Assembly (NCBI RefSeq): GCF_003031265.1
Contig: NZ_CP019966.1
Coordinates: 434,001-498,000, forward strand
Direction of reading: 5' to 3'
DNA length: 64,000 nt
Origin: Rhodopseudomonas palustris
GTDB lineage: Bacteria; Pseudomonadota; Alphaproteobacteria; Rhizobiales; Xanthobacteraceae
In this document: positions 8,229-15,673 of the stretch, piece after piece
Layout of the letters: the number at the start of each line of letters is the position of its first letter
How positions within the stretch are numbered: position 1 is the first letter of the stretch
Position numbers and translations under genes: made by a program
Notes under the pieces: model-generated
Databases searched by the model: none
Seen by the model: only the letters and a program-made list of their open reading frames with translations
What the model was told of the DNA's origin: nothing

Positions 8229-8849
8229 ATGGAAAAACAACAACAAGCAGCGGACGATGCGCGGCGCGCCGCGATCCTGCAGGCCGCCTTCGATGTTTTC
8301 GTCGCGAAGGGGTTCGAGGCGGCGACCACCGCCGAGATCGTCCGCCGGGCTCGCACCTCGAAGCGGACGCTGTACGAGTTCTTCGCCAGCAAGCAGGAGA
8401 TTCTGACGGCGCTGATCCGCTATGGCGCCGCCAAGATGCAGCCGTCGCCGGAGCTCCCGGAGCCGCAAAACCGGCAGCAGTTTCTCGTCGTGCTGGAGCA
8501 GTTCGGCCGGATCTTCCTGAGCGAGCTCTTACATCCCGAGCGGACCGCGATGTATCGGCTGGCGATCGCCGAGGCGGGGCGCGGCGCCGGCTCGGTCGCG
8601 CGCGAGTTGGAAGCCAGCGGCCGGGCGCCGGTGACACAGGCCGCGACCCGGTTCTTCGAGCAAGCTGCGGATCGCGGCATCATCCGCTGCGATGAGGTCG
8701 CGACGCTGATCAGCGTGTTCTTCTCAGTGCTGATCGGGATCGCGCCGCTGCAGGCCCTGCTCGGCGAGCCGCCGATCAGCACGGACGCGATGGCGCAACG
8801 TGCCACGCTCGCCACGCGGGTTTTGGCGCGGATGCTGGAGCCGGCTTAA
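8229..8849 (+). CDS. TetR/AcrR-family transcriptional regulator
   Basis: A 206-residue protein. Residues about 12-58 form the TetR DNA-binding domain (RAAILQAAFDVFVAKGFEAAT, then TSKRTLYEFFASKQEIL), followed by an all-helical ligand domain ending in a C-terminal part of the AefR-like type. It is divergent from the membrane-anchored desaturase gene with the GGTACC array between, so it probably represses that gene and itself in response to a hydrophobic ligand. The ligand is unknown. Confidence 0.9.
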   Translation: MEKQQQAADDARRAAILQAAFDVFVAKGFEAATTAEIVRRARTSKRTLYEFFASKQEILTALIRYGAAKMQPSPELPEPQNRQQFLVVLEQFGRIFLSELLHPERTAMYRLAIAEAGRGAGSVARELEASGRAPVTQAATRFFEQAADRGIIRCDEVATLISVFFSVLIGIAPLQALLGEPPISTDAMAQRATLATRVLARMLEPA

Positions 8850-8869
8850 AGAAATTCGCAGGGGCGCCG

Positions 8870-9244
8870 TTACGCTTCTTCTTCGAGCCCGCGCTGCATC
8901 GCGGCGCGCGCGGCTTCGCGATGTTCCGGCGTGATGTTGCTCGCGACCATCCGTAGCGCGGTGGCGAGGATCGCTGCGTCGTCGGTGAAGCCGAGCACCG
9001 GCAGGATGTCGGGCAGAAAATCGAACGGCAGGATGAAGTAAGCGATCGCGCCCAGCAGCGCGATCTGGACGTGCCGCGGCGTCTGCCGGTCGAACGCGCA
9101 GTAATACGCGGCCAGAATGTCTTCGACGAACGGCAGCCGGACCGCGACGCTTTTGATCTTGCGCCAGAACCGCCGGCGCACCTGTTCCGGGTCCTGCGCC
9201 AAGCGGTCGGCAGGTTCGAACCCCACGCTGTGATCAGTCGTCAT
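8870..9244 (-). CDS. YkvA / DUF1232 family protein
   Basis: A 124-residue protein from ATG at 9244 (MTTDHSVGFEPADRL) with GGGAG upstream. The DUF1232 signature is clear: ALLGAIAYFILPFDFLPDILP, then GFTDDAAIL. The hydrophobic stretch probably spans or inserts in the membrane. The biochemical role of the family is not established. The open frame continues upstream to 9409, but that part is Ser/Arg-rich and overlaps the next gene's 3' end, so I excluded it. Confidence 0.85.
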   Translation of the reverse strand: MTTDHSVGFEPADRLAQDPEQVRRRFWRKIKSVAVRLPFVEDILAAYYCAFDRQTPRHVQIALLGAIAYFILPFDFLPDILPVLGFTDDAAILATALRMVASNITPEHREAARAAMQRGLEEEA

Positions 9245-9326
9245 CGAAGCACTCCCGCGCGCGGCGGACAATTGATTGGTCCCGTCGGATTTGGTGATCG
9301 GCCGGCGTGCTCGCAAGACTGCGCCG

Positions 9327-9629
9327 TCACTTCGCGCCGCATTGCGCGGCGATCGCGTCCATCGCCTTGGCGAGCCGGATGTCCCGCTCGGTGACGCCGT
9401 CTGCATCATGAGTCGTCAGCACAACGTCCACCGTCCTGTAAACGTTGCGCCATTCGGGGTGATGATCGGATTTTTCGGCAACCAGCGCGACCCGCGTCAT
9501 GAAACCGAACGCTTCGCCAAAATCCCGAAACTGATAGCTGCGGCCGATTGCCTCGCGGCCTTCCACCTGGCGCCAAGCGGTGAGGTCCGCGAGTGCAGTC
9601 CGTCGGTCGGCTTCAGATAATCGCTTCAT
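9327..9629 (-). CDS. phhB: 4a-hydroxytetrahydrobiopterin dehydratase (pterin-4a-carbinolamine dehydratase)
   Basis: A 100-residue protein from ATG at 9629 ([16 protein letters not shown]) with GGAGA upstream. It carries the family signature: [16 protein letters not shown], then [33 protein letters not shown]. The paired His of HHPEW are the catalytic residues in this family. It recycles the carbinolamine formed by aromatic amino-acid hydroxylases. No phenylalanine hydroxylase gene is nearby, so its partner, or a moonlighting role, lies elsewhere. The symbol phhB is by family analogy. Confidence 0.9.
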   Translation of the reverse strand: MKRLSEADRRTALADLTAWRQVEGREAIGRSYQFRDFGEAFGFMTRVALVAEKSDHHPEWRNVYRTVDVVLTTHDADGVTERDIRLAKAMDAIAAQCGAK

Positions 9630-9765
9630 CCGTTTGTCTCCATTGCGGGGCGCCCGTCGCCACCGCGCCACCATAATGCAGCCAAACCGCTCGGCTAGCG
9701 AAGCTAGCAGGCGGCGGAACCAGCGTCCGCTGGGAACTGCTGAACGGGACGGGTTCGGATCACGG

Positions 9766-11211
9766 ATGAGCAGCACGCAGCGATTGTCACGGTTGGCGGA
9801 CGGTTCCGACTCCATGGAGACGATGCTGCAGCCGTCTTTGCGCTCGCCCTGGCGCCGGATGCTGTTGGTCGTGCTGGCGACGATCCTGTCGCTGATCGGG
9901 ATCGCCAGCGCGGGTTATTACTTCGCGATGCGGCCGGTCACCCTGAAGATCGCAGTCGGGCCGCAGGCCGGCGACGATTACAAGCTGATCCAGGCGCTCG
10001 CTCAAGTGTTTGCGCGCGAGCGTAATACCGTTCGGTTGCGGCCGGTGGTGACCGACGGTCCGGCCGCGAGCGCGTTGGCGTTGAAGTCCGGCACTGTCGA
10101 TCTCGCGGTGATCCGCGGCGACCTGCCGGTTCCGAAGCAGGCCCAGTCGGTGGCGGTTCTGCATAAAAACGTCGCGGTGCTGTGGGCGCCTGCCGGCACT
10201 GAGCCGAAAGGCAAGCGCAAGGGCGGCAAGACCGCGGGCATCGCCGCCATCACCGATCTGACCGGCAAGCGGGTCGGCGTCGTCGGCCGCACCGAAGCCA
10301 ACGCCGGTCTGCTCACCGTGATCCTGCAGCAATACGGCGTCGATCCGTCGAAAGTGCAGACGCTGGCGGTACCGGTGGCCGAAGTCGCCGACGCGGTCCG
10401 CACCGGCAAGGTCGATGCGCTGCTGGCTGCCGGTCCGCTCAACAGCAAGATTATCGGCGATGCGGTGGCGGCAACCGCTCACACCGGGCGCGAACCGGTG
10501 TTCCTGTCGATCGAATCCTCCGAAGCGCTGGCAGCCAATCACCCGTCCTACGAGGCGGCGTCGATTCCGGCCGGCGCGTTCGGCGGCGCACCGGCGCGGC
10601 CGGACAACGAGATCAAGACCGTCAGCTTCTCGCACTACATCGTGGCGCGCGAAGGCGCCTCCGACACCACGATCGCGACGTTCACCGAGCAATTGTTCAC
10701 CGCCCGCCAGATCGTGATGGGCGAAGTGCCGCTCGCCGCGAAGATCGAAACGCCCGACACCGACAAGGATGCGGTGATTCCGGTGCAGCCGGGCGCCGCC
10801 GCCTATGTGGACGGCGAAGAGAAGAGCTTCCTCGATCGCTACAGCGACCTGATCTGGTTCTCGCTGATGGGATTGTCGCTGATGGGGTCGGCCGGCGCGT
10901 GGTTCGCCAGTTTCCTGCGCAAGGATGAGCGCACCAGCACGGCGTCGCAGCGCGAGCGGCTGCTCGACATGCTGGCGACCGCGCGGCGCTGCAGTTCGGC
11001 CGAAGAACTCGACGCGATGCAGACCGAAGCCGACGCGATCCTGCGCGACACGCTGACGGCCTACGAGAACGGTGCGATCGACAGCGCGGCGCTGACGGCG
11101 TTCAGCATCGCACTGGAGCAGTTCCACAACGCCGTCACCGACCGCAAGCTGCTGCTCGCCGACGTGACGTCGCTGCCCCCGGTGCGTGGCGCCCGGCCGC
11201 AGGCGGTGTAG
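9766..11211 (+). CDS. TAXI-family TRAP-type solute-binding protein, membrane-anchored
   Basis: About 481 residues from ATG at 9766; an in-frame ATG at 9814 is an alternative start. An N-terminal hydrophobic segment ([21 protein letters not shown]) leads into a periplasmic binding domain of the NMT1/TAXI type ([55 protein letters not shown]). A second hydrophobic helix lies near residue 365 ([17 protein letters not shown]), followed by a cytoplasmic helical tail of about 100 residues. Ordinary TAXI binding proteins are secreted and lack this tail. No TRAP permease gene adjoins it, so it may sense rather than transport. Convergent with the PepSY gene. Confidence 0.72.
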   Translation: MSSTQRLSRLADGSDSMETMLQPSLRSPWRRMLLVVLATILSLIGIASAGYYFAMRPVTLKIAVGPQAGDDYKLIQALAQVFARERNTVRLRPVVTDGPAASALALKSGTVDLAVIRGDLPVPKQAQSVAVLHKNVAVLWAPAGTEPKGKRKGGKTAGIAAITDLTGKRVGVVGRTEANAGLLTVILQQYGVDPSKVQTLAVPVAEVADAVRTGKVDALLAAGPLNSKIIGDAVAATAHTGREPVFLSIESSEALAANHPSYEAASIPAGAFGGAPARPDNEIKTVSFSHYIVAREGASDTTIATFTEQLFTARQIVMGEVPLAAKIETPDTDKDAVIPVQPGAAAYVDGEEKSFLDRYSDLIWFSLMGLSLMGSAGAWFASFLRKDERTSTASQRERLLDMLATARRCSSAEELDAMQTEADAILRDTLTAYENGAIDSAALTAFSIALEQFHNAVTDRKLLLADVTSLPPVRGARPQAV

Positions 11212-11214
11212 CGC

Positions 11215-12660
11215 TCAGCGCACCAGCCGCCGCCAGCCGATCACCACGCCGCTGACCGAGATCACCAGGCCGGCGAGAGACAGCACGATCACCACCAGAT
11301 CCCAGGCCGGCCGATACGCCAGCAGCACCGGGAAGTCGAAGCTGTGTGGCGCGTTGAACAGCCACCGATAGCTCCGCGCGCTGGTGTCGCTGCGCCCGAG
11401 CAGCTCACCGGTCGCGGGATCGAGGTGAAACCAGGTCGAAGCAGGATCGTCGAAGCCGACGCGGAGCACCGGCAGCACGCGCTGCCGATGGTGTTGGTAC
11501 CAATAGGCGTCGTACCGTTCGAGCCGCTGCCGCAGCATCATCGTGGCGTCCGGGAGCAGCGTGGCTGCGGCGGCGATGATCGTTTCCTCGGACAGCCGTT
11601 TCGCCGTGCCGTCTTCAGGATCGGCGGCAGTCTGGCGGCCGTCACGGTGTCCCAGCAGCATCAGCGGCGTGCCGCCGATCCAGGCGAAGCGCGCTTCGAC
11701 GACACCCGGAAGAAGCGTGGTGGGAAGCTTGGCATCGATCGTCGGAGCATCGTGGCCGGCATAGCGCTGCAGCATGTCGCGGCTCTCGCCGCGGCGGGCG
11801 AAAGCCTCGCCCGGGTTCATCGACAGCCAGCCCGAGAACATCCAGGTCAGCACGACTACGCCGCCGATCAGCCCGGTGATGTGGTGCCACGCCATCCAGC
11901 CGCGATACGGCGTGATCCGGCCCGATGCGTAGCGCCGCCGCAGGCCGGCGCGGAGCAGTCCGATCCAGATGCCGCTCGCTGCGACCGCCATCAAGATGCC
12001 AGAGACCCACAGCACCACCTGGCGCCATAGCGGCCCGTCCTGGCGCAGCACTGTGAAGTAGATCCAGTGCGGGATCGCGCCGAGCCAATTCCAGATCCGC
12101 TCCTGCCGCGTGGTATCGAGCACGATCTCGCCGCCGCGGGACGCCACATAGAGCTCTGTCCCGGCAGCGTCGCCGAGCCCGATCAGGTACAGCGGCCTGA
12201 ACGAATCGTAGCGCGACGTCACGCTCCATTGGTCGCGATCGACCGTCTCGATCAGCCGCGGCGCGACTGCGGCCGGATGATGCCGCGCGATCCCCAGCGC
12301 CTGATCGGCGCTGACCTGGTCGACGTTGCGGCCGTCGACCGCCGAGACGGTGGTGCGCCGGCCGCTCCAGTCGAGCAGCCGGTACACCGGCTCGGTATCG
12401 AGCATCACCAGCCGCAGGTCGCGCGGATAGTGCGTCACGCCGGCCACCTGCATCGCCTGATCGGGCGACAGCGTGACGCGCTGCCAGGCGAGGTCGGGCA
12501 ATGCTGCCCAGCGTTCTTCTTTGTCAAAATGCGGAAACGCGACGTACATCATCACCACGCCGGAGATGAACCACATTGCGAACAGCAGACATCCGGCAAT
12601 GCCGAGCCAGCGGTGGCCGAGATACAGCCACCGCTTCGCGCGCCTGACGACGCTGGACAT
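11215..12660 (-). CDS. PepSY-domain inner-membrane protein, siderophore-reductase type
   Basis: A 481-residue membrane protein of the PepSY-associated TM family. The N-terminal helix (WLGIAGCLLFAMWFISGVVMMYV) has the HRWLGI lead-in. More helices follow about residues 190-255 (YFTVLR, LWVSGILMAVAASGIWIGLL), then the H-bearing helix (WHHITGLIGGVVVLTWMFSGWLSM), and a C-terminal helix near 450. Family members such as FoxB/FegB are proposed to reduce ferrisiderophores in the periplasm. The ATG is 3 bp past the TonB receptor stop, so the two form an operon downstream of the cobalamin riboswitch. Confidence 0.82.
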   Translation of the reverse strand: MSSVVRRAKRWLYLGHRWLGIAGCLLFAMWFISGVVMMYVAFPHFDKEERWAALPDLAWQRVTLSPDQAMQVAGVTHYPRDLRLVMLDTEPVYRLLDWSGRRTTVSAVDGRNVDQVSADQALGIARHHPAAVAPRLIETVDRDQWSVTSRYDSFRPLYLIGLGDAAGTELYVASRGGEIVLDTTRQERIWNWLGAIPHWIYFTVLRQDGPLWRQVVLWVSGILMAVAASGIWIGLLRAGLRRRYASGRITPYRGWMAWHHITGLIGGVVVLTWMFSGWLSMNPGEAFARRGESRDMLQRYAGHDAPTIDAKLPTTLLPGVVEARFAWIGGTPLMLLGHRDGRQTAADPEDGTAKRLSEETIIAAAATLLPDATMMLRQRLERYDAYWYQHHRQRVLPVLRVGFDDPASTWFHLDPATGELLGRSDTSARSYRWLFNAPHSFDFPVLLAYRPAWDLVVIVLSLAGLVISVSGVVIGWRRLVR

Positions 12661-12663
12661 CGC

Positions 12664-14940
12664 CTAGAACTTCACATTGTAGGACAGTTCCGCGGTGCGC
12701 GGCATGCCGAGCTGCCACATGGTCGTGTTGCCCGACGTGGTGTAGACGGTGTCGAACAAATTGTAGACGCGCAGTGCGAAGGTCTGCCGGGCGTCCGGCT
12801 TCCACATCAGCCCGGCATTGACGACGTTATACGCCGGCCGCACCAGCGTGTTGGCGTCGTCGGCCCAGGTGTCGCCGACGAGCTGGATGCCGGCATTGGC
12901 CGACCAACCCGGCGCGAACGCCCAGGTCGCCCAGATGTTGCTGACGATCTGCGGCACGTTGTTGGGGACGTTGCCGGCGTAGTTCACCACCCGGCCGCCG
13001 ACCACCTGGGTGAAGTCGTCGTATTTGGCCCGCAGCCAGGCGACGTTGGCGTCGAGCCGGATGGTTTCGGTGACCTTGAGGCCGGCCGAGGCTTCGATGC
13101 CGCGCGACGATTGCTGGCCGATCTGCAGCGGATTGGTGTTGGCGGGGTTCTGAGGATCGCGCGCCAGAAGGTTGTTCTTGACGATGTGATATGCCGCCAG
13201 CGTCCACTCGGCGCGGCCGCCGGCGAGCTGCTGCTTGATGCCGACTTCCACCTGCTTGCCGGTCGACAGCGAGAAGTCGCGGTTCACGCCCGTCATGGTG
13301 ATCAGGTTGGTGACCGGATCGACCGCGGTCGAATACTGGCCGTAGATCGAGAGGTTCTCGATCGGATTGTACACCGCGCCGACCCGCCAGCTCGGCGCCG
13401 AGTAGGTCTTCTCGAAACTGTTCGAAGGCGAGAGGAAATCAGTGCGCTGCACCGTCGGATTGTCAGAGCGGATGCCGCCGATCAGCGAAAGCTGGTCGGT
13501 CAGGCTGAGCCGGTTTTCGGCGAACACGCCATATTGCGTCGTTAGCGTATGGAAGCTCGGCCGTGTCGGGCTCACCGGCAGGAAAGTGCCCGGATCGAAA
13601 TTGTACGTGGGCACCGAGGAAGTGCCGGCGTAAGGCGAGTTGTTGGTGTGGGTGAAGGCGATGCGGTTGACGTCGAAACCGGCGACGAATTCGTTGGCGA
13701 GGCCGAAGACATGGCCCTTGAAGGTGGTGTCGAAGCGGTTGCCGATCTGCTCCTGGTCGTGAAAGATCTCGATATAGGAGCTGCGGTTGATATTTCCGGT
13801 GGTCGGGCTGAACACGTAGCTCTCGACGTCCTTCCAGTGCCGGTGCGTGCTGAGATAGTAGGTGACGTTCTTCACCGAGACGCCTTCTGCAACGTCCCAC
13901 TCGGTCTTGAGCTGGGTCCAGTTGTCGCGATAGCGGATCGAGGCATCGCCGACATTGTAGTTCTGGAAGCGCAGTGACTCGTCGAGCCGGCCGTTCACCA
14001 GAGGTGTGCCGAAATAGCGCGACGGGCTGCGATCGGCGTAGTCTTCGCTCAGCGTAAAGGCGAGATTGTCGGCGGCCTGTACCCGTACCGAGCCGGACAC
14101 CGCGACGTTCGATGTCTTGTCACGGTCGACCCAGCCGTCCGACATGTTGCCGATCGCCGCCAGCCGATAGCTGACATTGGGATTGATCGGGCCGCCCGAG
14201 TCGACCGCGAGGCGCCGGGTCAGGTTGGTGTCGAGCGAGATCTCCGCCTCGTTGCGCGCCACATCGAGCGGCTTCTTGGAGATCACGTTGATGGCGCCGC
14301 CGATCGCGCCTTCGCCATACATCACCGAGGCCGGGCCGCGGAGCACTTCGATGCTCTGCGCCGTCCAGGTGTCGAACGGGAACGTCATGGTGCCGGAGCC
14401 GACATACAGCCGGGTGCCGTCGTAGAGCGACATCACCGTGCCGTTGCCGGTGAAGCCGCGCGTGGTGAAGGCGAGGCCGCCATTTCCCGGACGCGGGCTC
14501 GCGGTGAACCCGGTGGCGTTCTGCGTCACCGCGTCGATCACGTTGTGCTGGCCGCGCTCGGCGATGGTCTCGGCGCGAATCACTTCCACGCTGGCCGGCG
14601 TTTGCAGCGGCGTCAGGCCGAGCCGGCTGCCGGTCGAGGACGGGGTGCCGAGGTTGAAGGTGGGGGCGGTCGCCGCGGTCGCTGTCGGCTGAGTGGGCGC
14701 GGGGGCGGGCGTCGCGACCGGACGCGCGGCGGCGCGGCGCTGGCGCGACGATCCGGCATTTGCCGTCGCGCGCGGCTTGGCGGCACGTACGGTCTGGCCC
14801 TCGACCACGATCGGGTCGAGACCGCGCGGATTGGCCGAGGCGGTTTGCGCAAGGCCGTCGACCGGCCAGAGCAGAGGGACGAGGGCGACAGAGGACAGCA
14901 GGCGACGATTGCGCCCGAGAGGCAGAACGGCGGGAGTCAT
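12664..14940 (-). CDS. TonB-dependent outer-membrane receptor, siderophore type, under a cobalamin riboswitch
   Basis: A 758-residue receptor from ATG at 14940 (MTPAVLPLGRNRRLLSSVAL) with a signal peptide ending at LAQ. A TonB-box-like DPIVVEG and an Ala/Pro/Thr-rich linker follow. The plug domain begins TPASVEVIRAETIAERG and carries IEVLRGPASVMYGEGAIGGA. The C-terminal barrel ends ELSYNVKF with the terminal Phe. Length and plug sequence fit the siderophore receptors (FhuA/FhuE-like) better than BtuB, yet the leader carries a B12 riboswitch. The cargo could therefore be a corrinoid, cobalt chelate or siderophore. The PepSY gene follows directly. Confidence 0.85.
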   Translation of the reverse strand: MTPAVLPLGRNRRLLSSVALVPLLWPVDGLAQTASANPRGLDPIVVEGQTVRAAKPRATANAGSSRQRRAAARPVATPAPAPTQPTATAATAPTFNLGTPSSTGSRLGLTPLQTPASVEVIRAETIAERGQHNVIDAVTQNATGFTASPRPGNGGLAFTTRGFTGNGTVMSLYDGTRLYVGSGTMTFPFDTWTAQSIEVLRGPASVMYGEGAIGGAINVISKKPLDVARNEAEISLDTNLTRRLAVDSGGPINPNVSYRLAAIGNMSDGWVDRDKTSNVAVSGSVRVQAADNLAFTLSEDYADRSPSRYFGTPLVNGRLDESLRFQNYNVGDASIRYRDNWTQLKTEWDVAEGVSVKNVTYYLSTHRHWKDVESYVFSPTTGNINRSSYIEIFHDQEQIGNRFDTTFKGHVFGLANEFVAGFDVNRIAFTHTNNSPYAGTSSVPTYNFDPGTFLPVSPTRPSFHTLTTQYGVFAENRLSLTDQLSLIGGIRSDNPTVQRTDFLSPSNSFEKTYSAPSWRVGAVYNPIENLSIYGQYSTAVDPVTNLITMTGVNRDFSLSTGKQVEVGIKQQLAGGRAEWTLAAYHIVKNNLLARDPQNPANTNPLQIGQQSSRGIEASAGLKVTETIRLDANVAWLRAKYDDFTQVVGGRVVNYAGNVPNNVPQIVSNIWATWAFAPGWSANAGIQLVGDTWADDANTLVRPAYNVVNAGLMWKPDARQTFALRVYNLFDTVYTTSGNTTMWQLGMPRTAELSYNVKF

Positions 14941-15065
14941 TTTTCTTGGCTCGCGGCTAACGTGGCACGTCACCGCGAAACAGGTCTGCCGCAGCCTTCT
15001 TGTGGGCTCCGGTTCGACTCGCACCAGGACACCCCGCCCGATGTGCTCGCGTGTGACCACGACTG

Positions 15066-15235
15066 ACGGCAGGTCTCCTGGCTCGCGGGTCGTTGCCGTT
15101 CACCGCCTTCCCAGGACGAAAGCCCAGTGGCGTGTGGCGAATGGCTCGCCGCTTACAGTTGCGGGGGCAGCCGCGGAATGGAGCCCGAAGACCCGCACCG
15201 CGTTCCCTATTGATCCCTTCCGGGAACCGTCGCTG
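15066..15235 (-). promoter_or_regulatory. Cobalamin (B12) riboswitch
   Basis: Read on the minus strand, conserved blocks appear in the correct order: GGTTCCCGGAAGGGATC (15212-15228), the B12-box-like CCCCCGCAACTGTAAGC (15151-15167) and GCCAGGAGACCTGCC (15068-15082). These match the Rfam cobalamin riboswitch pattern. The element ends about 125 nt upstream of the TonB receptor ATG. In this class adenosylcobalamin or a related corrinoid represses translation or transcription of the downstream gene, so expression of the receptor-PepSY operon should drop in B12-replete cells. Confidence 0.92.
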
Positions 15236-15239
15236 GTCA

Positions 15240-15268
15240 CGGTATTGGACATACGGCAGCGGTGTCAA
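15240..15268 (-). promoter_or_regulatory. Candidate sigma-70 promoter of the riboswitch transcript
   Basis: On the minus strand a perfect TTGACA -35 (15263-15268) is followed after 17 bp by a weak -10, ATACCG (15240-15245). This would start the RNA right at the 5' edge of the cobalamin riboswitch. The -10 match is poor. Confidence 0.45.
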
Positions 15269-15322
15269 CGAACCGAACGGAAAAAATCCAGTCAGTCCAA
15301 GGGGCAGCGGCTGCACTATGAA

Positions 15323-15365
15323 ATTACCTATCTCAGTGACGGTGTAGGTAATGTTATAACATTAC
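15323..15365. promoter_or_regulatory. Perfect 18-bp palindrome, Zur-like operator candidate
   Basis: GTAATGTTATAACATTAC at 15348-15365 is a perfect palindrome. It resembles the ATGTTAT/ATAACAT half-sites of zinc uptake regulator (Zur) boxes. An overlapping second inverted repeat joins ATTACCTA (15323-15330) to TAGGTAAT (15345-15352). The AT-rich island stands out from its GC-rich surroundings. It is about 80 bp upstream of the candidate riboswitch promoter and about 310 bp upstream of typA. The Zur assignment is inference from memory of the motif. Confidence 0.5.
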
Positions 15366-15465
15366 ATCACTGGGTCAAGCAGTCTGAGGAACAAAGCCGG
15401 AGGCGCTCCGGGGCTCGTTCCGGCGGCCACCGCGCCGAAGCGGGTCTGTCCATCCGCAACCGTCA

Positions 15466-15493
15466 TTGTTATTTCGCGATTTCTGCGTATATT
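15466..15493 (+). promoter_or_regulatory. Candidate typA promoter
   Basis: TTGTTA at 15466-15471 and TATATT at 15488-15493 with a 16-bp spacer make a good sigma-70-type promoter on the plus strand. Transcription would begin near 15500, about 175 nt upstream of the typA ATG and only about 15 nt before a terminator-like hairpin. Confidence 0.5.
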
Positions 15494-15513
15494 GCGTCGC
15501 AACGCGTGCTGGT

Positions 15514-15545
15514 GCCCGGTCCTATTCGGCCGGGCCTGTTTTTTG
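15514..15545 (+). terminator. Terminator-like hairpin in the typA leader
   Basis: GCCCGG (15514-15519) pairs with CCGGGC (15530-15535), followed by CTG and six T residues. It lies between the candidate typA promoter and the typA start. With no gene ending here, it looks like an attenuator or the end of a very short RNA. Confidence 0.55.
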
Positions 15546-15673
15546 CGATTTCAGATTGCGATTGCCCGGCGCGTTTCAGACATAGGCTGGCTTCGGCGCG
15601 CCCTTCGGCGCATCCCGCGGTGTGCCTATGATCTCGCTGATCAGGCAACGCCCGCAGGACCGACAGAAGAGCC

